A DNA stretch of 64,000 bases from contig NC_064224.1 of assembly GCF_023101765.2 (NCBI RefSeq), positions 4,098,103 through 4,162,102 on the forward strand. The letters are read 5' to 3'. Source of the stretch: Spodoptera frugiperda (taxonomy: Eukaryota > Arthropoda > Insecta > Lepidoptera > Noctuidae). Below are positions 25,298 through 34,662 of the stretch, in pieces. Position 1 is the first letter of the stretch; every line of letters begins with the position of its first letter. Made by a program: the position numbers and the translations under genes. The notes beneath the pieces are model-generated. The model did not search any database. It saw only the letters and a program-made list of their open reading frames with translations, and was not told where the DNA came from.

Positions 25298-25530
25298 CAG
25301 TCATTGTTGCGACTGAACAGTCGTGTTTGTGACTGAACAGTCGTAGTTGCGTCTAAACAGTTGTAGTTGCGACTAAACAGTCGTTACTGCGTCTAAATAG
25401 TCACTGTTGCGACTGAACAGATGTTTTTGCAACTGAACAGTCGTAATTGTGCCTGGACAGTCGTTGCTGCGACTGAACAATCGTTGTTGCGTCTAAACAG
25501 TCGTTGTTGCGACTGAACAGTCGTAGTTGC
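25298..25530. repeat. Minisatellite, 12 units of 20 bp
   Basis: Twelve consecutive units, each exactly 20 bp apart, consensus near CAGTCGTTGTTGCGACTGAA. Units differ by several bases but none has an indel. Each unit joined to the next forms GACTGAACAGTC, a short inverted repeat. There is no spacer diversity, so it is not a CRISPR array. Confidence 0.85.
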
Positions 25531-25537
25531 CCAACAC

Positions 25538-25642
25538 CTGAGTAGGCTAACGTTAGAGGATTGGATCAAGAGCCTGATGCAGAAGGCAGTACTTCTGGAC
25601 ACGGCGCGTATTGTCCGGAAATTCCTCTCTCTTGAGCCCTGA
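25538..25642 (+). pseudogene. LINE ORF2 C-terminus relic (jockey-like?)
   Basis: The plus-strand frame reads LTLEDWIKSLMQKAVLLDTA then RIVRKFLSLEP and a TGA stop at 25640-25642. This looks like the last residues of a jockey-type ORF2, but the assignment is from impression only. The 20-bp minisatellite abuts its 5' side. Confidence 0.4.
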
Positions 25643-25696
25643 CCGCCGGTAGCTTGGATTTATCCCGTTACTGGTAGGCTACTGCTTTTTATATTT

Positions 25697-26330
25697 TTAA
25701 ATATTTTTTTTTCTAAATAAATATTTAAAAATGTAATTAACAAGTAACATAAATAAATAAATGAAATTTGTAAAGAAAAATCGAAATCCTATTCTAATAA
25801 AAGAATCTATTTCGAATCTCGTAAATCCGATTTGTATTATTGACGTTTCAAATTTGAATCTTAACTCGTTTAATAAAAGTTTAGAATTTCGTGGCAAGTT
25901 TAAGCAGGTCGAGTCCCTAGTGACGAGAATTGTGAATACTGCAACAATTTTGATCAGAACCATTGAAAATTATCTTTTATTTTGTTTTTTCTATCAAACA
26001 AGTTTGAAGTTCACCATTAGTACAACTAACGCCATCTGTATTAGAGGGCATGCACTATTTGCTACCCTTTACGGTGCTCTGGCTTATCTAATGCTACCAA
26101 GTAACGCCAGATTTCTAATAAGAAGTGTTTTTAGAATTACAAAGTGAAGAAAAGATTGTCATTTCATCTTCTATTAGGAAAACTTGAATCTTGTTTTCTC
26201 TCGAATTGAACATAAAATTGACCAATTGATCAACTCTATATGTACATGTTTTCGTATGTTTAGTTCTGTATAGTGATAGTAAATTAGTCTTAGAGTGTTT
26301 TTCTAGAAATGTGCTACGGAGGTACGAAGA
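25697..26330. other. AT-rich stretch with overlapping open frames, no recognised gene
   Basis: A 128-codon plus-strand frame (25761-26147) overlaps an 88-codon minus-strand frame. Neither shows a domain, and the Ile/Asn/Leu-rich composition is what AT-rich DNA gives by chance. Probably non-coding. Confidence 0.45.
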
Positions 26331-26344
26331 CATAATAGATAAGC

Positions 26345-26475
26345 TGTGAAACTATGGGACCGTTTCCACTGATACTAAGCTATGTAGCTGTGCAAGGAAG
26401 ATTTAAGTCAGACCAAACGCATCCACACCATCGTAGCATAACACATCTCCGGTGGAAAAAAACCCTTAAATAGTG
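26345..26475. repeat. TIR element C (MITE-like), fragment
   Basis: TGAAACTATGGGACCGTTTC, GCTATGTAGCTGTGCAAGG, ATAACACATCTCCGGTGG. Confidence 0.6.
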
Positions 26476-26529
26476 ATATGCAATTGTTTACAAGACAGGG
26501 AGATTGTGGCAAGCCCTATACTCTCAAAG

Positions 26530-26735
26530 AGCTAGACCACCACAGATGGGGCCCAGTAGGGCTGATGCCTGATCCGGAGCTGCGGACAACGTAAAAGGTT
26601 ACCGGGGCTCCGGCTCAAAGCAGGAGAAGGAACGGGGTGGTTTTTAGTCAGTAAGAGTCTGACACTCCCTCCCGCCTCACCCAAGGCGGGAGAAGTCATT
26701 GGATGATTTTTACAAGACAAAAAAAAAAAAGTCAA
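26530..26735 (+). repeat. R1-like LINE 3' tail copy with A tail
   Basis: Includes the section upstream of the core (ACCACCACAGATGGGGCCC), then CCGGAGCTGCGG through GGATGATTTTT, and ends in two A tracts, the expected 3' end of a retrotransposed copy. Confidence 0.75.
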
Positions 26736-27238
26736 AAAAAAAAAATGGCCCTATACTGTAATCAAAAATTACCTATACTGTAATCCACCACCAAATCTGA
26801 CAAAAACCGAAAACTGATTTCGCACTGAAGTTTAAATCGAAGAGTCGTATTCAACAAATTGCATTACCCGACAACAAGTCGGATGAAGGTTTTTAAGAAA
26901 TCGCTTTAACTCCACGTTGAAATATCAATTTAACTTATCTCCTGTAAAAAGAAAAACTTTTCATCCAAGTCAAGTTGGTTTTCGATTACTTTTAAGGATG
27001 CCGAGAGATTTTTATTTGAGTTTGCAATTTTTGTTCGGTTAGTTTCCTTCATTGAGTATGAATGTAGGAATGACTTTGTTTTCTAGGTCATTAGGTTGGT
27101 AAGCGAGAGAAAATGGGACTTTTGAGTGCTGGGTTATTAGTTGAACTGTTATTATTTGGCATGTTATATTAAATCGTGTCTAAATTAAATACCCGTGTTA
27201 ATCAACATCATCCAGCTTGTTATATTATTAGATACTAT

Positions 27239-27277
27239 AACTATCGATGATATAATTTGTTTATATCATCGATAGTT
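27239..27277. repeat. Perfect hairpin, 17-bp stem
   Basis: AACTATCGATGATATAA, loop TTTGT, then its exact inverse. It is not inside a repeat I recognise. Confidence 0.9.
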
Positions 27278-27384
27278 TATGACAGTCCATTGGCAAGCTA
27301 CAAAATATCTCTACAAAAGGAGTATTCTATTAATCTCTTTGCTTGACTGACAAGTTGGTGATTGTAGTTTAAGAATCATTGCAC

Positions 27385-27510
27385 ACTGTAACGGCATGGT
27401 GGTTTTTTGGATACAATGCAAAAAGGCTGTAAACGCGTTGTCAGCAATCAAACCGCTCTTCATGCATGTGGGTACGAAAAATACTAACGACTAGTACTAA
27501 TGTGACATTT
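27385..27510 (+). repeat. SINE family K, degenerate
   Basis: TAACGGCATGGTGGTTTTTTG, CTTCATGCATGTGGGTACG, CTAGTACTAATGTGACATTT. Confidence 0.5.
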
Positions 27511-27947
27511 TCCGACTTATATGTACTTTCTAAGATTATTTAGATACCACTCACTAATGGGGAACGAAAACATCGTGAGGTAACTTGGGCTTATAATTTC
27601 CAATCAAAACAGCGAGAAGACGCTTTGGTCAGCAACACGTCGCGCGTTAATTGCCTTTTAGTGGCCATTACTGACCCAAGCCTCTTCTCGCATGGAGAAG
27701 GTTAGAGCATTCATCTCCACGCTTACTCAATGTGGGATTGATAACTATTATACAACTCAGAGAAAGCTTCTTTTCTTCTAATCTACATCTTCATACTATT
27801 CTCCTGCAATTAACTCAATACTAATGACAATACTAGAATGCAAGCGATGTCCTTTATCTTGTGTTTCATTGTTTCGTTAATTAATCCGGTAAGCATTGAC
27901 TGGCATTTAATTACACGTTGTTAATCCGTCGCCTGCTTCAGGTCTAA

Positions 27948-28278
27948 GGGTGGTTTTACGCTAGAGATGTGCTATGAAGCTATACTGCGAAGATGTAATA
28001 GCTAAGCTGTGAAACTATGTGACCGTTTTCCCAGATACTAAACTACGTAGCGGTGCGAGTAAGATGTGCTGCTGCCAAGCTGCACGAGGAAGATGTGCAG
28101 CTTGAGTATGCGATAGGGAAACCATCCATAGCACGCATCTTTCCGTATAAAAATCATGTCTTAGTTGAACTCGTTTCCATCGGTGCTATGCTATGTGTAC
28201 CAATGAATATGATTGGTGGAAGCCAAACGCATCTTAAGCAACGTAGCATATCACATCTGTGGTAGAAAAGCAGCCTTA
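27948..28278. mobile_element. TIR element C, near full length, TA-flanked
   Basis: Starts TA-AGGGTGGTTTTACGC followed by GAGATGTGCTATG and ends CATATCACATCTGTGGTAG, AAAAGCAGCCT-TA. The ends are inverted copies over about 30 bp with mismatches, and TA flanks both. Length about 330 bp with no coding potential: a non-autonomous DNA transposon. Confidence 0.65.
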
Positions 28279-28399
28279 ATTATCCATTAATTACATCTTA
28301 TATGTTAATTGCATTCTCGAACTCATTAAATGTTCCAAGGTTTATCCATAGTATAAATAAAAATGAATAAGCGAAATGTATGTATGTCATGTAAGTAAC

Positions 28400-29215
28400 G
28401 TATGAATTGCTTGACAAAATTAAATGATTTTTTTTGTTCATTATTTTTAGGACAAAGATTTGAAATATCTACGGAAAATTCCACCAAGGCGATGCTGTGC
28501 GGTGTGTAGTTTTCAAATATTTATTTAATTTTTTTCTACACAACAGAAAAACACAATAGAATTATGAAAATATTATAAACTAGTTGAAGATTGGAAACCT
28601 CTATCTCATTTCATTAGCAAGACTTGTTACGGAAAATGCTCGGGCACGAAAACTTTTTGACGTTCCATAATAGTTTAAGCAAATATCTTGGTGGAAACTT
28701 TGGTGTTCTCATTTTAATTTAGGACCAAAATATTTAAGGTTTGCTTTAATTAGCACCAAACTTTTAATATTATGGAAAAGAATCTTTCATTTTAGGTAGG
28801 TACCTATTTCCACATTTAATTTTTAACCACCATTTTGAAAACTGCTTTCAGTGGATGCAGGTGGTGGCTTGTCGTTCTACGTGGAGGACTAAAGGGGATG
28901 CCTTTGTTCAGCAATGGATGTCTTTTGGCTGATGATGACGAATATGATGATGATTTTGAAAAAAAAAATCTTTGTACATTGACCTTTTTCCAGCAGCAGA
29001 TCCCAAGATTCATAAAACAATACAACTAACAAAAATAAATCCTACCATAACACAAATAGCGTACAAATTCGCAAAGCCGTAAATTCACAAATACATGGAA
29101 CGCTTAAATAAATCGGTACAACCATAAAATGGCCTACCAAATTCCTTCCAATATGAACAGTATTAACTTTCAATTGTCAAGGCAAAAATTTCTACGGTAA
29201 GGCAAAGCACTTATT
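28400..29215. other. No supported gene
   Basis: AT-rich, with a family M 3' end at 28870-28955 (TTGTTCAGCAATGGATG then GATGATGA). Overlapping frames here follow the repeat. Confidence 0.45.
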
Positions 29216-29223
29216 GTGTAGAC

Positions 29224-29532
29224 CAGGGGTTGCCAACCCTTTCTTGGTCATGGTCCATTTTAGCACCTACCCTCACAGTCAGACAGACTGACGGACGGCC
29301 TTATTTAGGATTAATTGAAATAAATGCTTGCATGTGTGTTACACTAAGTTTTCTCCAGAGTCGTGGGGTTCGTTGTTACAAAAATAGTGACTTGTAGATT
29401 ATTAAAATCAGTTGTTATTTTCAGTTGACTTCCTTGAAATATTTTTGTTATGTGTTGTCTTGTGTATTTTTCATTCCGCGGATCAAATTTAATTTTTTGC
29501 GTGGACCACGGAGCAGCATTTGGGAACCACTG
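29224..29532. mobile_element. Non-autonomous hAT-type element with 8-bp target duplication
   Basis: The 309-bp unit starts CAGGGGTTGCCAACCC and ends GGGAACCACTG. The two ends are inverted copies (CAGxGGTTxCCAA). GTGTAGAC stands on both sides (29216-29223 and 29533-29540), an exact 8-bp duplication as expected for hAT transposition. Confidence 0.85.
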
Positions 29533-29799
29533 GTGTAGACCCTTGATTTTTATACCCTCTGCCGCTCCAATGGTCTCATATAATTCTTTTATGACCTACT
29601 AAATCTGCTCCTTTCATTCAATACCGAGATCTTTCCGGCTATTCCTAGTATTGTATCGAATTATTGGTTAATTCTTTGTCATGAAATATGAGAGGTAGTT
29701 CGTGCAATTTTTCTTGGGTTGTAAGTGAATAAACGCCCATGTGTTTGATTTCTTAGTTTAGTAGCGGTAGGAACATTTACAAGGGAATTTTCATGTTTC

Positions 29800-30110
29800 A
29801 GGAGCTATGTTACGAGGATGTAATAGCTAAGCTGTGATACTATGTGAACGTTTTCACCGATACTAAGCTATTTACCTGTGTGAGTTAGATGTGGTATGAA
29901 AGTAGCTGTGCGAGGAAGATGTACAGCTCAAGTATGCGATGTTTCGATAGTAGGGAAGTCATCCATAGCACGCATTTTTCCATATAAAAACCATAGCTTA
30001 GCTGAGTCCGTTTCCACCAATGCCAAGATATTTGTATCAATGTATATGATAAGTGGAAACCAAACGTGTCCAAAGGAATGTAGCACAGCACATCTCTGCT
30101 GTATTTTTTA
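29800..30110. repeat. TIR element C, decayed copy
   Basis: GCTATGTTACGAGGATG, GCTAAGCTGTGATACTATG, CATCCATAGCACGCATTTTTC, GTAGCACAGCACATCTCTGC. Same internal order as 27948-28278. Confidence 0.6.
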
Positions 30111-30544
30111 AAAACAATGATCTTCGCCGAGTATATTTTATACCCCTCAATACACCTAGGTAATTTATTAACACATAATTTCTACTCAATACAAAACATT
30201 CCACAATTAGGAACCATATTTATAGTAAAGTAATAAAATAAATAGCCCAGTTGAACCTAAAATTAAAATAGCTACACAATTTCCTTCTAAACAAAAGTTT
30301 CTAAAAATAGCATTTTTTAAAAGACAAAAAACAAAATGAAGCCTGGGAAAGAAGATAAAATGCTAATTTCGAGTCCCCCTTGCGAAGCTTGAGTCCGTCG
30401 GCGTTGTACTGAGTAGCCTTAACGCGAATTTTATCCATTTTTAGTAGGTCCTGTTTCCATCAATCATAGAGTGTGATGTTTGTTTGTAGGCACGTGACTG
30501 TTGATGGCTGGAAGAGCCGGAGATTTAGTTTTTTTTGGCGTGAA

Positions 30545-30645
30545 AATATTTTTTTGAAGTCTTTGATTGCCAACAGAAAACTGTTAAAGGCAAATCCTCC
30601 GCTAACGTCTTTCACCTGTGATACCCGTGGCGTTTAAACTGTTAA
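30545..30645 (-). repeat. Copy of the P450-upstream short repeat
   Basis: GAAGTCTTTGATTGCCAACA, GGCAAATCCTCCGCTAACG, match to 50200-50285. Confidence 0.6.
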
Positions 30646-30799
30646 ATGGTTTTATTTAATTTGACATGTTTGTTTGTTTGGGTCAAATTTAGTAATTGCC
30701 ATTTAAACCCCTTCTTGAAATCCAATCGATCTGATATTAGGTACACACTCTTAATCTTGGTGCCCATAAAAATAAACTTTCAGATACAAAAGATATATA

Positions 30800-30935
30800 A
30801 TTACTTGTTGTATTACCACTAGCAATCAGTAGCAGCGCGACAGTCGTCGCATCGTGCGTCGAATGCTCATGAATATGACACATAAGCATGGTTTGAAACT
30901 AGTCAAATTCCTCGTCAAATACACGAGTAAGCCAA
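30800..30935. repeat. MITE E half copy
   Basis: GTAGCAGCGCGACAGTCGTC, CATGGTTTGAAACTAGTC, CAAATACACGAGTAAGCC. Confidence 0.58.
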
Positions 30936-31474
30936 AAGTCTAAACAGATTGACTTTATTTTATTTTATTTGGGAAACAAACAGATATTATCTTACAACTT
31001 ATTATAAAAACATAGCCAACACTTGTAATCCAAAACAGACTTAAAATACCGTTTCAAAAACAAACAAAATAATTGCTCTAGGACAGTGTAATCGAAATAC
31101 AGGTGCAATTCTTTCACCAATACTTTATCCTGTGTAGAGTGAACACGTGCTACGTACAATACAACACTGTAGAATACAACTATTAGTCTAGTCACGACTG
31201 CAAATGCAGACGGCAGCATATCAACCTACTCCAACCTGACAATATCTTCCATTGAATTTTTGACTTTATACCTAAGCAATAAAGTTGAAAATTTAATACA
31301 GAGAGACAGAAAGGTGTACATTGATCTGCCGGATAAACAAGAAACTAGTTTCTGTACTACGAGTGGATCGAATGGACAATGGTTTTGTAGGTGCATTTTA
31401 TTTTGACGAAGATTGTATTTACGAGACGTAATGTATGAGAAATTCACATAGGTAATACGGTTTACGACTATTTT

Positions 31475-31690
31475 TTATTTTAATGTCCGTCTGGTAGATT
31501 ATTTTAAAACATTAAACACGTATTTTAGACATGCTATAATTTTCCTAAGTAAACAAATACTTTCGACGATAATTATATCGATTTAAAATATCGCGAGACG
31601 TCACATACGTTTTATACTTAGAAATGACATAACTAGCTCTCACTCCTGAACTTTTATTGGTTTTATCAAAGTATTGAAACCAGAATATTT
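31475..31690 (+). repeat. AT-rich interspersed repeat F
   Basis: TTAATGTCCGTCTGGTAGAT, AAGTAAACAAATACTTTCG, ATCGCGAGACGTCAC. Confidence 0.6.
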
Positions 31691-31944
31691 TACTTAGAAG
31701 TTGCTTCTCCATACACACGATAAACAGTTTTCTTAATAGAAAAACTGAATAATACTTTACTCAACCCTGAGATCGAACTTTAGGTCACGTACTTAACATT
31801 GCCACTAACGACTCTAGTTAAGTTTATGTAAATGTCTATGAAGTAACAAGTTACGCATATTAATGGCATTAAGAGTCGCTTTAGAGTTATTATTACAACT
31901 GCATTGGGAACTGTAAATAATAATAATACTATGTATTGTTTTAT

Positions 31945-32187
31945 TTTATGAGATAAACCGGTAAACGAGCAGACGCAACCCCTCGATGGTAAGCAATCCG
32001 GCCTTTTGGGGGTTAGGAATTTGAGGATTGTTGGAGATAGGGGAGATTTGGGAGTAATTGGGCCTCCGGTATCCTCACTCTCACGCCGAAACACAACGCA
32101 AGCGTTGTTTCACGTCGGATTTGTGTGAGGTCGTGGTATTACTCCGGGCGAGCCGGCCCATTCGTGCCGTATGGCTCTCTCAAACTT
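31945..32187 (-). repeat. Repeat A, minus orientation
   Basis: TGAGATAAACCGGTAAACGA, GCAATCCGGCCTTTTGGGGG, GTTTCACGTCGG, CGTATGGCTCTC. The CCGCCGCCC section is deleted. Confidence 0.72.
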
Positions 32188-32648
32188 AGCTCGTATGTTT
32201 GTACGTAGCTCAAATAGTAGGCAAAAATTTGTGACTGATTTGTAATGTGAGAATGCCATTAACTTTTTGGGTTTTATTTTGATTCAGTTGTTAATATTTT
32301 CAGTAGGTAAGTAATTCATTTATTTAGTACAAAAAACATGCTTAATTTTATGCATTATGCTGTTAAAGTGATATAAAAAGTATAATAATTTTAATTACTT
32401 AAAGCTAATTTATCAGCCATCCATCTTCTCAAAATCTTAAACAATAATACATGAGCTCGCTACAAATTAAAAGAACAGTTACATGAGTTAGTTGTAGCTT
32501 CTTCTTACGGCTCATGATTGTAAACTCCTTGCAAAGTTTGAAACCAATCAAGTAGATACGTCGACCAATTTATGAGCACCTAAGTCTTACAGCATTATTA
32601 AACAAACTACTGTGATTAAAATATTGCATTACATTGAACAAAAACAAA

Positions 32649-32826
32649 ACACTATCATTAGAACTTGAGACGGAATATTTACCATGTTTATTTATGTCGA
32701 TGAGTTTTCGATATTTCGGCACTGTTGCAAGCGCCATGATCACGGATGAACTGATATAAACATGGTAAATATCCCGTCTCAAATTCTAATGATAGTGTTA
32801 GTGACCATCATAGTTTAAAAACTTAT
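32649..32826. mobile_element. Palindromic MITE G
   Basis: Arms AACACTATCATTAGAACTTG and its inverse near 32780-32799, about 26 bp, with inner arms TACCATGTTTAT and ATAAACATGGTA. No coding capacity. Confidence 0.72.
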
Positions 32827-33187
32827 AAAAAGAAAACATTTACTTCGTAAGTCAGTAATCGCAAATATCACTCACAACGACAAATGCAAAACACCAACAG
32901 ATCGACCTCCACAAATCCCTTTTTATGGTAAGTTCACAAAATAAATTGGTGGATGCGCTATCCAGTGACCCGGAGAGATCTGGGTTGGAGGCCCGGACCC
33001 ATCAATCACGAACAGATAATGTTTAACATGCCACGATCTTGGTTAGCTTCATTTACGTCCTCGCCAAACAACGGCCTGTTGTCAGTGGTTTGAAAAGAAT
33101 TCAATGTTGTGTTGAGAGGAGGATTATTTATTGATATACATTTACAATGAATATGAATTCTTCAAAGGATTTAAGGTAAACTTAAAA

Positions 33188-33305
33188 CTGTCGTGATGGC
33201 TCGGTGGTTTAAGACGCCCGCTTCTCATGCATGAGGGTGCTGGTTTGAAACATATCAACGGTAAGTACCAATGTGACTGTTTTCTGAGTATATAACTCAA
33301 AAAAG
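33188..33305 (+). repeat. SINE family K head
   Basis: CTGTCGTGATGGCTCGGTGG, AAGACGCCCGCTTCTCATGC, CAACGGTAAGTACCAATGTG. Confidence 0.6.
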
Positions 33306-33404
33306 TCACATTGGTACTTTATAAAATAATAATCTTCATCCTCATAGCAGTGACAACAAGTTTCTTGGTAAACACAGCTAAATACCTCCAAAAAAGGTCA
33401 ATAT

Positions 33405-33540
33405 TTTTTTTCACATGCACATGACACCCAGACCCGAAACAACAATTTGTGGATCACACAAAGAGTTGCTCTGTCCGGGAATCGAACCCGCTACACATTG
33501 CGGGACAGCCAGTTACCCAGCAACCGCACCAGCAGTGCAC
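33405..33540 (-). repeat. tRNA-derived SINE, family J
   Basis: GACACCCAGACCCGAAAC, ATCACACAAAGAGTTGC, GGGAATCGAACCCGCTACAC on the plus strand (B box on the minus strand). Confidence 0.65.
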
Positions 33541-33914
33541 TAAAATGATAAAAGCATACAAATTTTAAATATAACCCCTGACTTACAGCCTGTCATGCAG
33601 ACATTTTTGTTCAAAGGCATCCATTAATAATCACAGAGTAGCTACTGCTATTAATTTGAGTTATGATAAGACATCGCCCTAATAATACAATTAGAACTGC
33701 GGCCAGATTTTGGACCGAAATGAGGGAAGATAATCAGGCGGGCGTTTTGTGAAATTGATCTCAGTAGCCATTATTAAATCCTCCTTTTTCGGATACTCCT
33801 TTCATTAACACCTAATTATTTTGTGAAAAGATACTGCTTAAATTAGATTTTGTTTACCTAGCTTTTGTTTTGTAATATTGTTTTGTTACGTTTTCGTCGT
33901 GAACAAGCTTTTAA

Positions 33915-34262
33915 GGCAGTTGTCCCACCGGCAACGATGAACGAGTAACGAGTAGAGCTAGAACTAGAAACGAGTTAAGCGAGACGTGGCGAGCGAGTGT
34001 GTAGTTCTGATATTTGTGTAGCTCGGCTATAAGCGAGTGTGCGAGTGAGGCGGGCGATTACTCGCACTACGATACGCACTGTAGAGAAATGACCACTGGT
34101 TGCTCGCTCGGCGTGAGTTTTAATCGCTTGGCGAGTGTCGCCGAGCGAGTGTTATCTTTCGTTAGTCTCGTTCCCTCTAGGAAAATTTGTCGAGCGATAT
34201 GTGTGACCAAAGACTTCGGGCGATATCGGGAGATGTCGGGAAACGTCTGATGACATCGCCAC
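33915..34262. repeat. GC-rich GCGAG/CTCGC-rich repeat
   Basis: Motifs ACGAGTAACGAGTAGAGC, GCGAGACGTGGCGAGCGAGT, TTGCTCGCTCGGCG and GCCGAGCGAGTG make an irregular set of short inverted and direct repeats. Overlapping frames on both strands are open by composition only. It may be a MITE; no clear ends found. Confidence 0.45.
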
Positions 34263-34469
34263 GATATTGTTAACCGTGCGACAAGAAACACTTGTATTTT
34301 CATAATCATGCAAATAGTAAAAAGCAGATATATCAATATTACAAACAGACACTCCAAATTTATTTATTAGTCTAGATAGATGCATATTAATGTAGGGTAA
34401 CACAGTCTAGGACTTTTACCCAAATGGTAATCAGGTAGTCTTACCTGAGGTCTGCGACCTTAATCAGGT

Positions 34470-34585
34470 AGGAGCCGCCGAATGCAGGTCGCTTCTAACC
34501 GGTCTATCTAGAAGTCATTGAGGGTGGCCTATGTTCAGCAGTGGACGTCTCATGGCTGGTATAGTGATGATGATGAATAAAAAGA
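34470..34585 (+). repeat. LINE/SINE 3' end with GAT tail, family M
   Basis: GTGGCCTATGTTCAGCAGTG, GACGTCTCATGGCTGG, GATGATGATGA. The same 3' signature, more decayed, is at 12330-12385, 15690-15765, 28870-28955 and 43755-43845. Confidence 0.6.
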
Positions 34586-34629
34586 AACATATTTTTATAA
34601 TAAGAACAAAGAATAAAAAAAGGCTTGTA

Positions 34630-34635
34630 TTTAAT
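34630..34635 (-). terminator. Candidate poly(A) signal of P450 copy 1
   Basis: ATTAAA on the minus strand, about 28 nt past the stop codon. A common variant hexamer at a plausible distance; no other evidence. Confidence 0.35.
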
Positions 34636-34662
34636 TGTATTCATTAAACGTGTATTTTACAA

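Noticed and set aside
25298..25530. Regular direct repeats resembling a CRISPR array
   Set aside because: Units are contiguous with no spacers, and the DNA is clearly eukaryotic; it is a minisatellite.
25761..26147. 128-codon plus-strand frame as a gene
   Set aside because: No domain, an overlapping frame on the other strand, AT-driven composition and no splice or promoter context.
34014..34403. Three overlapping frames of 78-96 codons as small genes
   Set aside because: All lie in the GCGAG-rich repeat and are open on both strands because of composition.
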